DNA of 64,000 nucleotides, taken from assembly GCA_024234325.1 (NCBI GenBank), contig JACKOJ010000007.1, positions 62,001 through 126,000 on the forward strand. The letters run 5' to 3'. Both the position numbers and the translations under genes were made by a program. Origin of the DNA: Pseudomonadales bacterium (GTDB lineage Bacteria > Pseudomonadota > Gammaproteobacteria > Pseudomonadales > Pseudohongiellaceae). The stretch's first letter is position 1, and each line of letters begins with the position of its first letter. A model generated the notes under the pieces. That model was not told where the DNA came from. It worked only from the letters and a program-made list of their open reading frames with translations, and made no database searches. Of this stretch, positions 31,455 to 40,158 are shown in pieces.

Positions 31455-31865
31455 TTAGCACACACCAGCAGCCAGACAGGTACCAGTAGTGGTCCACTGA
31501 ATGGGGGCAGTCACACCGTTCGGAGTCAGAATGTATGTGAAGCTGCCTACGCTTGCTGCACCAGTTGCAGTAATCACGCCATCAGTTACAGCAACTGAAG
31601 CCACTTCACCACTTGCACCCGCAGCGGCTGGAATACCGTTGGAGCCCGCGTCGGCATCAGCCAGAGCCGCGATTCGGCCAGTCTGCGCTGCCACTTCAAA
31701 TGCGCTCTTGTACGGAGTAGTGGCCAGCACTACTTCGGAGAACGCTGCACGCTGAGTATAGGTCTGGTATGCGGGCAGCGCCACGGCTGCCAGAATGCCG
31801 ATGATGGCTACTACGATCATCAATTCGATCAGAGTGAAGCCTTTTTGTGCCTTGGATTGAGTCAT
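31455..31865 (-). CDS. pilA: type IV major pilin (copy 2)
   Basis: 136 aa from the ATG at 31865, chosen because GGAG precedes it (AGGAGATTTGCA) and a normal 9-residue leader MTQSKAQKG follows. Mature N-terminus FTLIELMIVVAIIGILAAVA with Glu5. Central region YQTYTQRAAFSEVVLATTPYK and C-terminal cysteines TTTGTCLAAGVC. It is the promoter-proximal copy, preceded by a probable RpoN site, and is likely the main pilus subunit. Confidence 0.96.
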   Translation of the reverse strand: MTQSKAQKGFTLIELMIVVAIIGILAAVALPAYQTYTQRAAFSEVVLATTPYKSAFEVAAQTGRIAALADADAGSNGIPAAAGASGEVASVAVTDGVITATGAASVGSFTYILTPNGVTAPIQWTTTGTCLAAGVC

Positions 31866-31961
31866 TGCAAATCTCCTGTTTGAAGGATGTTTTATCGAGT
31901 TGAGAAGCCGGGTTAGGTTCTTATCATTCGCCGCCTTGATGGAAACGGTTATGCCTAACAG

Positions 31962-31977
31962 TACACATGACGTGCCA
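31962..31977 (-). promoter_or_regulatory. possible RpoN (sigma-54) promoter of the pilin genes
   Basis: The minus strand reads TGGCAC-GTCAT-GTGTA: a perfect -24 element and an imperfect -12 (GTGT for TTGC) at the right spacing, about 95 bp upstream of pilin copy 2. pilA genes of Pseudomonas are RpoN-dependent. Confidence 0.4.
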
Positions 31978-32289
31978 GATTTTTTGCCCACCCCACGGCA
32001 GCTTCGCAACATGATGATTTTAAATGGTTTTTTAATGTGACCATTTCGAGTCGATTTTGAACTGTTAAGCTGTTCACAAAACGACCGCCACCCCCGACTG
32101 ACAAATTTTGTCAGTTCCAGACGCAATACGGCCAGCTCGCACCGTTTGTGTCTTCCCGACTTCACCGCCCTCTGTACCCCGCCTGCGCGCGACTGCCTGG
32201 CGATATCGCCGCTGTAAGACCCACAGGCGATGATCTATACTCGCCTCATGAATGAACAGCCGCCCACACGGCAGCGGACAACGCACTCC

Positions 32290-33987
32290 ATGCAGAAGAA
32301 CATCACAGGACTGGCCAAGCGCCTGGTCTCGGTCGGCATCCTCTCGGAGACCCAGGCCGAGGAATCATTGCGGGTGGCCCGGAGGGACAAGATTCCCTTC
32401 GTGACGCATCTGGTGAAGAACCGCATTGCTGAGGGACATCGCATCGCGATTGCGGCATCTGCGGAGTTCGGCGCCCCCCTGATGGACCTGGAGGCCTTCG
32501 ACCTGACACTGTGCCCGAAAGAACTGGTGGACCCGAAGCTGCTGCGCAAGCACCGCGTGCTCCCTCTGTACAAGCGCGCCAACCGCCTCTATCTGGCGAT
32601 GTCCGACCCGACCAATATCACTGCCATCGACGAGGTGAAGTTCCATACCGGGCTGCCCACCGATGTGGTGATCGTTGACGAAACAAAACTCTCGCCCGCC
32701 ATCGACCACTTTATCGAACAGATGGAGGGGGGCAGCTCTCTTCTGGGGGCCCTGGACGACGCTGATCTCGAACACCTCAACGTCGAGGTCGAGGAAAACG
32801 AGGAGGGCGAGGCCAATACCGATGCTGTTGACGAGACCCCCATCGTGCGTTTCGTCAACAAGATCCTGCTGGACGCCATCCGCAGCGGCGCATCCGATAT
32901 TCACTTTGAGCCCTACGAAAAGATCTACCGCATCCGCGTCCGCGGCGACGGCATTCTGCGCGAGGTGGCGCGCCCTCCCGTCAACATCGGCTCGCGCATC
33001 GCCTCACGACTGAAAATCATGTCGCAGATGGATATCTCCGAGCGCCGCCTGCCCCAGGATGGGCGCATCAAGATGAAGCTGTCGCGCACCCGGGCCATCG
33101 ACTTTCGCGTCAACACCCTGCCCACACTCTGGGGTGAAAAGGTGGTGCTGCGAATTCTGGACCCGAGCAGTGCCAAAATGGGCATCGACGCCCTGGGCTA
33201 TGAAGAAGACCAGAAAGCCCTGTTCCTGCAGAGCCTCAACAGGAGCCAGGGCATGATCCTGGTGACCGGACCAACGGGCAGCGGCAAGACCGTCTCCCTG
33301 TACACGGGACTGAATATCCTCAACACCCCGGAAACCAATATCTCCACCGCCGAAGACCCGGTGGAAATCAACCTGGAAGGGGTCAACCAGGTGGCGGTGA
33401 ATCCCCGCGTCGGCCTGAGCTTTGCCAGCGCCCTCAGAGCCTTCCTGCGCCAGGACCCGGATGTGATCATGGTGGGGGAAATCCGCGATCTGGAGACCGC
33501 CGAAATTGCCATCAAGGCGGCGCAGACAGGCCACCTTGTGCTCTCGACACTGCATACCAACAGCGCGCCGGAAACCCTGACCCGACTGCGCAATATGGGC
33601 GTTCCGTCCTACAACCTGGCCACCTCGGTCAGCCTGATCATTGCCCAGCGTCTGTGTCGCCGCCTGTGCACCTATTGTCGCAAGCCGGCGGAGCTGTCCG
33701 AGCATGTGCTGCTGGAGGCAGGGTTTACCAGGGAAGAGATTCCGGAACTGACCCTGTTCGCACCGGTGGGCTGTCAGGCGTGCACGGACGGCTACAAGGG
33801 CCGTGTCGGAATCTATGAAGTGGTTCCTGTTACAGACGGCATCGCCCGTATTATCATGCAGGACGGCAATTCCATCGATATTGCTGACGAGGCCCAGAAA
33901 GAGGGTTTCAACACACTGCGGCAGTCCGCGCTGAGAAAAGTGGCCAGTGGCCTGACCAGCCTGGACGAGATCAATCGCGTGATCTGA
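32290..33987 (+). CDS. pilB: type IV pilus assembly ATPase PilB
   Basis: Hexameric cytoplasmic ATPase that powers pilus extension. An N-terminal MshEN-like domain, then the N2 domain, then the ATPase core: Walker A GPTGSGKTVSL near residue 327, Asp box, Walker B DPDVIMVGEIRD, His box LSTLHTNSAPETLTRL. A four-cysteine zinc site (CRRLCTYC...CQAC) lies near the C-terminus. The start at 32290 gives 565 aa, like Pseudomonas PilB; in-frame ATGs at 32230 and 32248 are possible and no ribosome site settles it. Confidence 0.96.
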   Translation: MQKNITGLAKRLVSVGILSETQAEESLRVARRDKIPFVTHLVKNRIAEGHRIAIAASAEFGAPLMDLEAFDLTLCPKELVDPKLLRKHRVLPLYKRANRLYLAMSDPTNITAIDEVKFHTGLPTDVVIVDETKLSPAIDHFIEQMEGGSSLLGALDDADLEHLNVEVEENEEGEANTDAVDETPIVRFVNKILLDAIRSGASDIHFEPYEKIYRIRVRGDGILREVARPPVNIGSRIASRLKIMSQMDISERRLPQDGRIKMKLSRTRAIDFRVNTLPTLWGEKVVLRILDPSSAKMGIDALGYEEDQKALFLQSLNRSQGMILVTGPTGSGKTVSLYTGLNILNTPETNISTAEDPVEINLEGVNQVAVNPRVGLSFASALRAFLRQDPDVIMVGEIRDLETAEIAIKAAQTGHLVLSTLHTNSAPETLTRLRNMGVPSYNLATSVSLIIAQRLCRRLCTYCRKPAELSEHVLLEAGFTREEIPELTLFAPVGCQACTDGYKGRVGIYEVVPVTDGIARIIMQDGNSIDIADEAQKEGFNTLRQSALRKVASGLTSLDEINRVI

Positions 33988-34021
33988 GGGATACAGGACT
34001 CTATTTTTCACGAGGCGCCAT

Positions 34022-35245
34022 ATGGCAACGCAACCCACTGCCAACCAGACCATCTACCTCTGGCAGGGCACTGACAAGAACGGCAAGAAGACCAAGGGTG
34101 AAATGCCCGGCGCCAGCCAGGCCCTGGTCAAGGCTCAGTTGCGCAAACAGGGCGTCATCGCCACCAAGGTCAAGCGCAAACCCAAGGATCTGTTCGGCCC
34201 GAAGAAACAGAAGATCACCCCGGGCGATATCGCCGTCTTCAGTCGCCAGCTCGCCACCATGATGAAGGCGGGGATTCCCCTGGTGCAATCCTTTGAAATC
34301 GTGGGCGACAGCCTGGAAAACGCGTCCATGGCGGAGCTGGTGCGCTCCGTGCGCGACGACGTGGCGGCAGGCAACAACTTTGCCGACTCCATCCGCAAGC
34401 ACCCGCGCTATTTTGACGAGCTGTTCTGCAACCTGGTGGAATCGGGCGAGCAGTCCGGCGCACTGGAAACCATGCTCGACCGCGTGGCGACCTACAAGGA
34501 AAAGACCGAGGCGCTGAAGGCCAAGATCAAGAAGGCCATGAACTACCCCATCGCCGTCGTCGTGGTTGCCATTATTGTGACCGGCATCCTGCTGGTAAAA
34601 GTGGTGCCACAGTTTGCAGAGACCTTCTCCAGCTTCGGCGCCGACCTGCCTGCCTTCACGCTGTTCGTACTGGGCCTGTCCGATCTCGCCATCGACCACT
34701 GGTGGAAGGTAGTCATCATTCTTGTGGCGGCCGGTTACGCCTTCAAGGAGGCGCGCTTGCGCTCCAAGAGCTTTGCCGACTCGGTGGACCGCATTTCACT
34801 GAAGCTGCCCATCATCGGCCCCATCATTGAAAAATCCTGCTACGCCCGCTTTACACGCACCCTGTCCACGACGTTTGCAGCCGGGGTGCCGCTGGTGGAT
34901 GCTCTCGACTCCGTGGCCGGCGCTACGGGCAACATTGTCTATTCCAGCGCCACCCGCAAGATCAAGGACGATGTCAGCTCCGGCCAGCAACTGAACTTTG
35001 CTATCCGCACCACCAACCTCTTTCCGGTTATGATCACGCAGATGGTAGGCATCGGCGAGGAGTCCGGCGCACTGGACTCCATGCTCGACAAATGTGCCAC
35101 CTACTATGAGGCAGAGGTCGACAATGCGGTCGATGGACTCACGGCACTGATGGAGCCGCTGATCATGTCGGTTCTCGGTACCCTGATTGGCGGTCTGATG
35201 ATCGCGATGTATCTGCCGATCTTCCAGCTCGGACAAGTCGTATAG
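34022..35245 (+). CDS. pilC: type IV pilus inner-membrane platform protein PilC
   Basis: 407-aa polytopic protein with two GspF domains (about 70-195 and 275-400): FSRQLATMMKAGIPLVQSFEI and FTRTLSTTFAAGVPLVDALDS are the paired repeats. Membrane segments include YPIAVVVVAIIVTGILLVKVVPQF and IMSVLGTLIGGLMIAMYLPIF. It links the PilB motor to pilin assembly. It lies 34 bp after pilB and 7 bp before pilD. Confidence 0.97.
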   Translation: MATQPTANQTIYLWQGTDKNGKKTKGEMPGASQALVKAQLRKQGVIATKVKRKPKDLFGPKKQKITPGDIAVFSRQLATMMKAGIPLVQSFEIVGDSLENASMAELVRSVRDDVAAGNNFADSIRKHPRYFDELFCNLVESGEQSGALETMLDRVATYKEKTEALKAKIKKAMNYPIAVVVVAIIVTGILLVKVVPQFAETFSSFGADLPAFTLFVLGLSDLAIDHWWKVVIILVAAGYAFKEARLRSKSFADSVDRISLKLPIIGPIIEKSCYARFTRTLSTTFAAGVPLVDALDSVAGATGNIVYSSATRKIKDDVSSGQQLNFAIRTTNLFPVMITQMVGIGEESGALDSMLDKCATYYEAEVDNAVDGLTALMEPLIMSVLGTLIGGLMIAMYLPIFQLGQVV

Positions 35246-35252
35246 GATTCCC

Positions 35253-36152
35253 ATGGCTCTGATAGACCTGATTCAACACAACACGACCGCGCTCGTGGCC
35301 CTGGCCATTGTGCTGGGTCTGATGATCGGCAGCTTTCTCAATGTGGTGATCTACCGCATTCCGGTGATGCTGCAACGGGAATGGCGACAGCAGTGTTGCG
35401 AGTTTCTGGAGATTGACGAGAAGACCGTAAAGGACGAGGGCACCGCGCCACAGCACAAGGTCTTCAATCTGGTGAAACCGGATTCCCATTGCCCCCACTG
35501 CAATGCTCCCGTGCGCGCCTGGCAGAACATCCCCCTGATCAGCTACGCCCTGCTTCGCGGGCGCTGTGCGAGCTGCAAGACGCCGATCTCGCTGCGCTAT
35601 CCCATCATCGAACTGGTCACGGGCCTGCTGTCTGGTGTGGTGGCGGTTCATTTCGGGGCCACCTGGCTCTGCCTGGCCATGCTGGTGCTCACCTGGAGCC
35701 TGATCGCACTGACCATGATCGACTTCGATCACCAGTTGCTGCCCGACAATATCACCCTGCCCCTGCTGTGGCTCGGCCTGCTGGTCAACACCCTGCTGCC
35801 CGACGCCGGCGTGGGCCCTGCAGATGCCGTGCTCGGTGCAATCATTGGTTATCTGGCGCTGTGGTCGGTGTACTGGGCATTCAAACTGCTTACGGGCAAG
35901 GAAGGCATGGGCTACGGCGATTTCAAGCTGCTGGCGGCACTGGGTGCCTGGATGGGCTGGAAGGTGCTGCTGCTGATCGTCATCCTGTCCAGCCTGGTCG
36001 GTGCCGTCGTGGGCATCATTCTCCTGCTGTTCCTCGGGCGCGATCGCAACATCCCGATCCCCTTCGGTCCCTATCTCGCCGGCGCCGGCTTTATTACCCT
36101 GATCTGGGGGGAGCCGCTCATGTCCCTCTACTTCAGCCGCCTGGTGGGTTGA
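35253..36152 (+). CDS. pilD: prepilin peptidase / N-methyltransferase PilD
   Basis: 299-aa inner-membrane enzyme that removes prepilin leaders and methylates the new N-terminus. The cytoplasmic loop has the zinc tetracysteine CPHC...CASC (about 80-110). The aspartyl protease residues are in MIDFDHQLLPD and MGYGDFKLLAALGAWMG. About eight membrane segments. It should process both pilins encoded at 30939-31865. coaE follows after 1 nt. Confidence 0.98.
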   Translation: MALIDLIQHNTTALVALAIVLGLMIGSFLNVVIYRIPVMLQREWRQQCCEFLEIDEKTVKDEGTAPQHKVFNLVKPDSHCPHCNAPVRAWQNIPLISYALLRGRCASCKTPISLRYPIIELVTGLLSGVVAVHFGATWLCLAMLVLTWSLIALTMIDFDHQLLPDNITLPLLWLGLLVNTLLPDAGVGPADAVLGAIIGYLALWSVYWAFKLLTGKEGMGYGDFKLLAALGAWMGWKVLLLIVILSSLVGAVVGIILLLFLGRDRNIPIPFGPYLAGAGFITLIWGEPLMSLYFSRLVG

Positions 36153-36153
36153 G

Positions 36154-36801
36154 GTGACTGCGCAGAGCAAACCCTTTGTCGTGGGCGTCACGGGTGGCAT
36201 CGGCAGCGGCAAGAGTGCCGCCACCGCCATGTTCGCCGAACTTGGCGTGCAGGTCGTCGACGCCGACATAGTTGCCCGTCAGGTCGTTGAACCGGGCTGC
36301 CCGGCACTGGCTCGCATCGCGGAGCACTTTGGTTCGCACCTCCTTCACCCGGACGGCAGTCTGGACCGCACCGCGCTGCGCAACATCGTGTTCAGCCAGG
36401 CCAGCGAGCGTGAGTGGCTGGAAGCCCTTCTGCACCCCCTGATCCGCGAGGAAATTGGTCGACAACTGTCGCGATGCCACTCCCCGTACAGCATTCTCTC
36501 CTCTCCCCTGCTGCTGGAGACGGGACAGAACAAACTGGTGGATACCGTCTTGTTGATCGATGTCAGCGAAGAGACGCAGATCGAACGCACGCGTCTGCGC
36601 GACGGCGCAGACACCAGCAAGGTCGAAGCCATCATGGCAAGCCAGTGGTCACGCGAAAAGCGACAGCGCCACGCCGATCACATACTGCTTAATGAAGGAA
36701 GCCTGGAGGAATTGCGCGACAGGATTCGCACACTGCATGAAGAATTCCTGCAGCAAGCGGCGCTGTGCCAGGAATTTTCGGAGGGAAATACCAACCCATG
36801 A
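36154..36801 (+). CDS. coaE: dephospho-CoA kinase
   Basis: 215-aa kinase for the last step of coenzyme A synthesis. P-loop GVTGGIGSGKSAATAMF near residues 9-25, DADIVARQVV, and LLLETGQNKLVDTVLLIDV in the CoA-binding part. GTG start 1 nt after pilD. The TGA stop overlaps the yacG ATG (ATGA). pilD-coaE-yacG is a widespread gammaproteobacterial order. Confidence 0.97.
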   Translation: MTAQSKPFVVGVTGGIGSGKSAATAMFAELGVQVVDADIVARQVVEPGCPALARIAEHFGSHLLHPDGSLDRTALRNIVFSQASEREWLEALLHPLIREEIGRQLSRCHSPYSILSSPLLLETGQNKLVDTVLLIDVSEETQIERTRLRDGADTSKVEAIMASQWSREKRQRHADHILLNEGSLEELRDRIRTLHEEFLQQAALCQEFSEGNTNP

Positions 36802-36995
36802 ACACACGTGTACTGAAGGTCAACTGCCCCACCTGCAACGAGATTGTTGTATGGTCACAAGACAACCCCTATCGCCCGTTCTGTTCGCAGCGCTGCAAGA
36901 TGATCGACTTTGGCGACTGGGCCAGCGAGCGCCATGTGATTGCAGGCGAGTCCGTCAGCCAACAGGACGACGACGAGGAAAACGATCTGTACTGA
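36798..36995 (+). CDS. yacG: DNA gyrase inhibitor YacG (zinc protein)
   Basis: 65-aa zinc-finger protein known in E. coli to bind GyrB and inhibit gyrase. Four cysteines CPTC (near residue 9) and CSQRC (near 29) bind zinc. RPFCSQRCKMIDFGDWASERHVI is the family core, and the tail is acidic (DDDEEND). The start at 36798 overlaps the coaE stop and follows GGAGGG; an earlier in-frame ATG is unlikely. Confidence 0.95.
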   Translation: MNTRVLKVNCPTCNEIVVWSQDNPYRPFCSQRCKMIDFGDWASERHVIAGESVSQQDDDEENDLY

Positions 36996-37018
36996 TTGCC
37001 GCCGTCCTTATGGCTGGC

Positions 37019-37060
37019 ACCTTATAACGGTGACCTTACAGCGGCGACCTTACAGCGGCG
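37019..37060. repeat. three tandem 14-bp repeats at a gene 3' end
   Basis: Units start at 37019, 37033 and 37047. The last two are identical (ACCTTACAGCGGCG); the first is degenerate (ACCTTATAACGGTG). On the minus strand each holds TAA in a different frame; the one at 37050-37052 is the stop of the 668-aa gene. Confidence 0.8.
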
Positions 37061-39056
37061 AATAACTCGGCAGAGGCAGCCAGTAGATCTTGCCACTGTC
37101 GCCGTTGAGATCGGAGTTCATCAGAATCATGACCAGCTTGCCGTCCCGCGACAGCCTGATCTTCTTCACCGTTTCACCCTCACCGAGACCCAGAGGATAG
37201 CTGTTATGCAGCAGATGGGTTTCCACGTCGAAGAAATAAAGTTTCTCACCGTCCGTCGCAATCAGAAGCTTGCCGGACTGATCGAAAACCGCGCTGACCG
37301 GCGCGCCTTCCAGAAACCATTCACCGTCGGTGTTGTAGTAGTCCCTCGGGTTCATGTCCACGATACTGGTGTGAGGTTCCATCTCGTTGCCCTGGGGGCA
37401 GGAATAAGCCAGACGGGTACCATCGGGGGAAATGCTGAAGTCGGTACAGCCGCTGCCCACAGGGATATCCGTACCGGGAACAAAGGTAGTTGCCTGTGTG
37501 GAGGTGTTGAAGTCAAAGGTGACCAGATTGGATTCCGTGGTCAGAAACACATGCTTCTGCACCGGGTCGTATTCAATTCTCACAGGGCTTAGCAGCGCCG
37601 TGGCAGCGACGGTCGGATCCCCGTCGCGATTGAAGATGCCCATCCACAAGCCTTCCTTCGCAGGCCCGTTTTCCTCCTGGTCAAACAGCGGATCGAATAA
37701 CAGCGTGAAGACATTGCCATTCTCGCCGATCGCAAAATCCCGTGGAATGAAACTGCGCCCGCCCTCTGTCAGACGATGATAGGTAAAGGCGCCACTGCCC
37801 AGATCCAGTTGATACATGCGCTGGGACTCCGGGTGCGTGGACAGGTAAACGGTACCCGAGCCCGCATCCAGCTCCATCTGCGAAGGAATGGTGTTGAACT
37901 TGTACACCGCGCCCGTCTCTCCGGAGATGACATTGCGCTCCACCAGACGGTTGTTCTTTGTGTCTCCGATCAGCACCCAGCCATGGCATAGGGGAATGAA
38001 GTCCTGCGTGGGTTCGGTCACGAGACTGCCGCCGAACTGGGCAATACCGGTCACGCCTCCAGCCTGCACATCCCCCACACTTAGCAGACCGAAACGCATG
38101 GGATTGCTGCCCGTCACATACTGCAGTTGCAGGTGGTACTCCTTCCCCGAATACAGCATCGACGGCACATCGAGGATGCCGGTGGCGCTGTTGTAGGAGG
38201 GAGTACCGGGCGCCAGAGTCTGCGAGCCGGGAGGCGCGGTAAAGGCAGAGCAGTCGAGCAACTGCAGCCCGGTACGGCCGGTGCCGCTGATGCTGCCCGC
38301 AGGCGTCACATCCGTGGCGGCGCTGAGCTCAAACGCCACCGCATTGGGGTCCACCATCGACAACGCGACATTGTAAGTGCCGACCCCGGGCGCACTCAGC
38401 CCCGGCACGGACAGGGTGTAGCCATCGAAACGGGCCCGGTCCGTCGGCTGAACCGGTGCACTACCGACCGAATAATCGAGACTGTAAAGGGGGCGGAACT
38501 TCACGCCCGTCCAGGCCGGAAAACCCGCCGTGACCTCTTCCGGGACTGCCGTACTCTGCACACGCAGCCCGACATAGCGACTTCCGGGCAGGATGGCATT
38601 GACGGCGCCGGTCACATCCAGGGTGATGGTTGCGGCGGGATTACCGCCAGTGAGCTGCATGGCGTCGAACTCGGCAACCGGCAGACTGCCCCCGGCCTTG
38701 TAGTCGAACAGGTCGATACTGCCATCGTCGGCGAAACTGTAAACCTGCAGGGGAGCCTTGCCGCCCCGGGGAAACAGGGCATCGACGGGCAGGCTGAGAA
38801 TGGCGCTGCTGACGCTCTTCCTGTCGCCGAAATCGAAGACCATGACAGCAGCATCCACATAGGTCTTGCTGGTCACTGCCCAGCCGTCATTGGTCATATA
38901 GCTTGCGCGCAGCACCGGTTCGTCCGGGTTGGGATTCGCCTCAACCAGCACGGCCTCTTCCACCAGCGGTGCCTGTTCTGCCAGGGCGGCCCCGATGCCG
39001 GTCCACAGCGCCATCAGCGCTACCAGGGTCTTGAGCGTCTTCGTGCCTGTCGCCAT
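37050..39056 (-). CDS. exported beta-propeller-like protein of unknown function
   Basis: 668 aa with a signal peptide (LKTLVALMALWTGIGAALA, cut near residue 26). The N-terminal half (about 27-340) is beta-rich with a domain starting VLRASYMTNDGWAVTSKTYVD and ending near TGSNPMRFGLLSVGDV. The C-terminal half has recurrent strand patterns typical of seven-bladed propellers (WVLIGDTKNNRLVERNVIS, SPDGTRLAYSC, LSRDGKLVMILM). No catalytic motif is recognised. Likely periplasmic or outer-surface. It is alone between yacG and the Nudix gene; family not recognised. Confidence 0.75.
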   Translation of the reverse strand: MATGTKTLKTLVALMALWTGIGAALAEQAPLVEEAVLVEANPNPDEPVLRASYMTNDGWAVTSKTYVDAAVMVFDFGDRKSVSSAILSLPVDALFPRGGKAPLQVYSFADDGSIDLFDYKAGGSLPVAEFDAMQLTGGNPAATITLDVTGAVNAILPGSRYVGLRVQSTAVPEEVTAGFPAWTGVKFRPLYSLDYSVGSAPVQPTDRARFDGYTLSVPGLSAPGVGTYNVALSMVDPNAVAFELSAATDVTPAGSISGTGRTGLQLLDCSAFTAPPGSQTLAPGTPSYNSATGILDVPSMLYSGKEYHLQLQYVTGSNPMRFGLLSVGDVQAGGVTGIAQFGGSLVTEPTQDFIPLCHGWVLIGDTKNNRLVERNVISGETGAVYKFNTIPSQMELDAGSGTVYLSTHPESQRMYQLDLGSGAFTYHRLTEGGRSFIPRDFAIGENGNVFTLLFDPLFDQEENGPAKEGLWMGIFNRDGDPTVAATALLSPVRIEYDPVQKHVFLTTESNLVTFDFNTSTQATTFVPGTDIPVGSGCTDFSISPDGTRLAYSCPQGNEMEPHTSIVDMNPRDYYNTDGEWFLEGAPVSAVFDQSGKLLIATDGEKLYFFDVETHLLHNSYPLGLGEGETVKKIRLSRDGKLVMILMNSDLNGDSGKIYWLPLPSYSPL

Positions 39057-39215
39057 AGGAGGTTTCCTGCCAGTTTCCTGTGCACGCCGCAGCGCGTATG
39101 ATTTTGGAGATTATGCGCTTAAAGCCAATAAAATCAAGCCATTACCAAAGAAAGCGGTGACTCAGGTCACAGTCTCTTTGCTAAGTCCCTCCAAGCATAG
39201 CACTTTGAGAGAGGA

Positions 39216-40157
39216 TTACCGGGAAACGGCAAAGGCGGAAATGGCCGCCACCCCGGCAGCCCCATGACGCAGGGCCTGGGGAATGTCAGCGATCTGCATG
39301 CCGCCCAGAGCATATATCGGCAGGTCGACCCCGGCACTGAGTTCCGCGAAACGCGGCCAGCCGAGCACAGGTGCTTCCGGGTGACTGGTGGTTTGCGCCA
39401 CTGGGGAAAGAAGGGCGTAATCCGCGCCAATGGTACTGGCATGCTCCAGCTCTGCGAGGGAATGACAGGAGACGCTGAAGCCCACCTCGGCGCCGACGGG
39501 GCGGGCCTGTAGCCGTGAGGCAATGGCGCTGCTGACGTGCAGGCCGTCTACCGGCGCGGTGACGAAGCGCTCGGGAGTGGTGTTCCACACCAATGCACAC
39601 CCCTGCCGCTGGCACTGTGCCAGCAAGTCGGGAATCAAGGCCTGCAAGGTCGCTTCGGACAGCGTGCGCTGGCGCAGATGGATGACGGGAAGCCGTTGTT
39701 GCAGCAGACGGAAGACCTCTTCCTGCAGGGCAGGCACTGTCGCGGCACTTGCGGTAATAGCGATGCGGTCCGGCATCCGGAGGCGATGAATGATCGCAGC
39801 ATTGGCTGCAGGGAATTCAGCAGGATTCAAGTTCTGAATATCGGCCCAGCGCAGGGGTTGCCCTTCACGGCCGACCGGCTCGCCGGCAAACGCCAGCACC
39901 CGCCGCACCTCAAGAAGGACACGCTTGTCCGGATAGTCGTGCCGGATGCAACACAAAGGCGCATCCTCGATTACCTCAATACCAAGCTCTTCTCTCAGCT
40001 CACGACTCAACGCCTGCCCTATGGTTTCCCCGGGTTCACACTTGCCACCCGGGAACTCCCACAGCCCGCCCTGATGTACATCTTTCGGACGCAATGCCAC
40101 CAGCACACGCCCCTGGGAATCGGTGACAACACCGACGGCCACATGTACCGTCTTCAT
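39216..40157 (-). CDS. Nudix hydrolase fused to a thiamine-phosphate-synthase-like domain
   Basis: 313 aa from the ATG at 40157 (MKTVHVAVGVVTDSQG), the normal MutT beginning. The N-terminal Nudix domain has the full box GGKCEPGETIGQALSRELRE then ELGIE (about 37-61). The C-terminal half (about 130-313) resembles ThiE/TenI TIM barrels (PVIHLRQRTLSEA, GLHVSSAIA, GADYALLSPV, PIYALGGM). Such fusions are common after secA/argJ in gammaproteobacteria. Likely 8-oxo-dGTP clean-up; the second domain's function is unsure. It starts 1 nt before the end of argJ. Confidence 0.92.
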   Translation of the reverse strand: MKTVHVAVGVVTDSQGRVLVALRPKDVHQGGLWEFPGGKCEPGETIGQALSRELREELGIEVIEDAPLCCIRHDYPDKRVLLEVRRVLAFAGEPVGREGQPLRWADIQNLNPAEFPAANAAIIHRLRMPDRIAITASAATVPALQEEVFRLLQQRLPVIHLRQRTLSEATLQALIPDLLAQCQRQGCALVWNTTPERFVTAPVDGLHVSSAIASRLQARPVGAEVGFSVSCHSLAELEHASTIGADYALLSPVAQTTSHPEAPVLGWPRFAELSAGVDLPIYALGGMQIADIPQALRHGAAGVAAISAFAVSR

Positions 40158-40158
40158 C

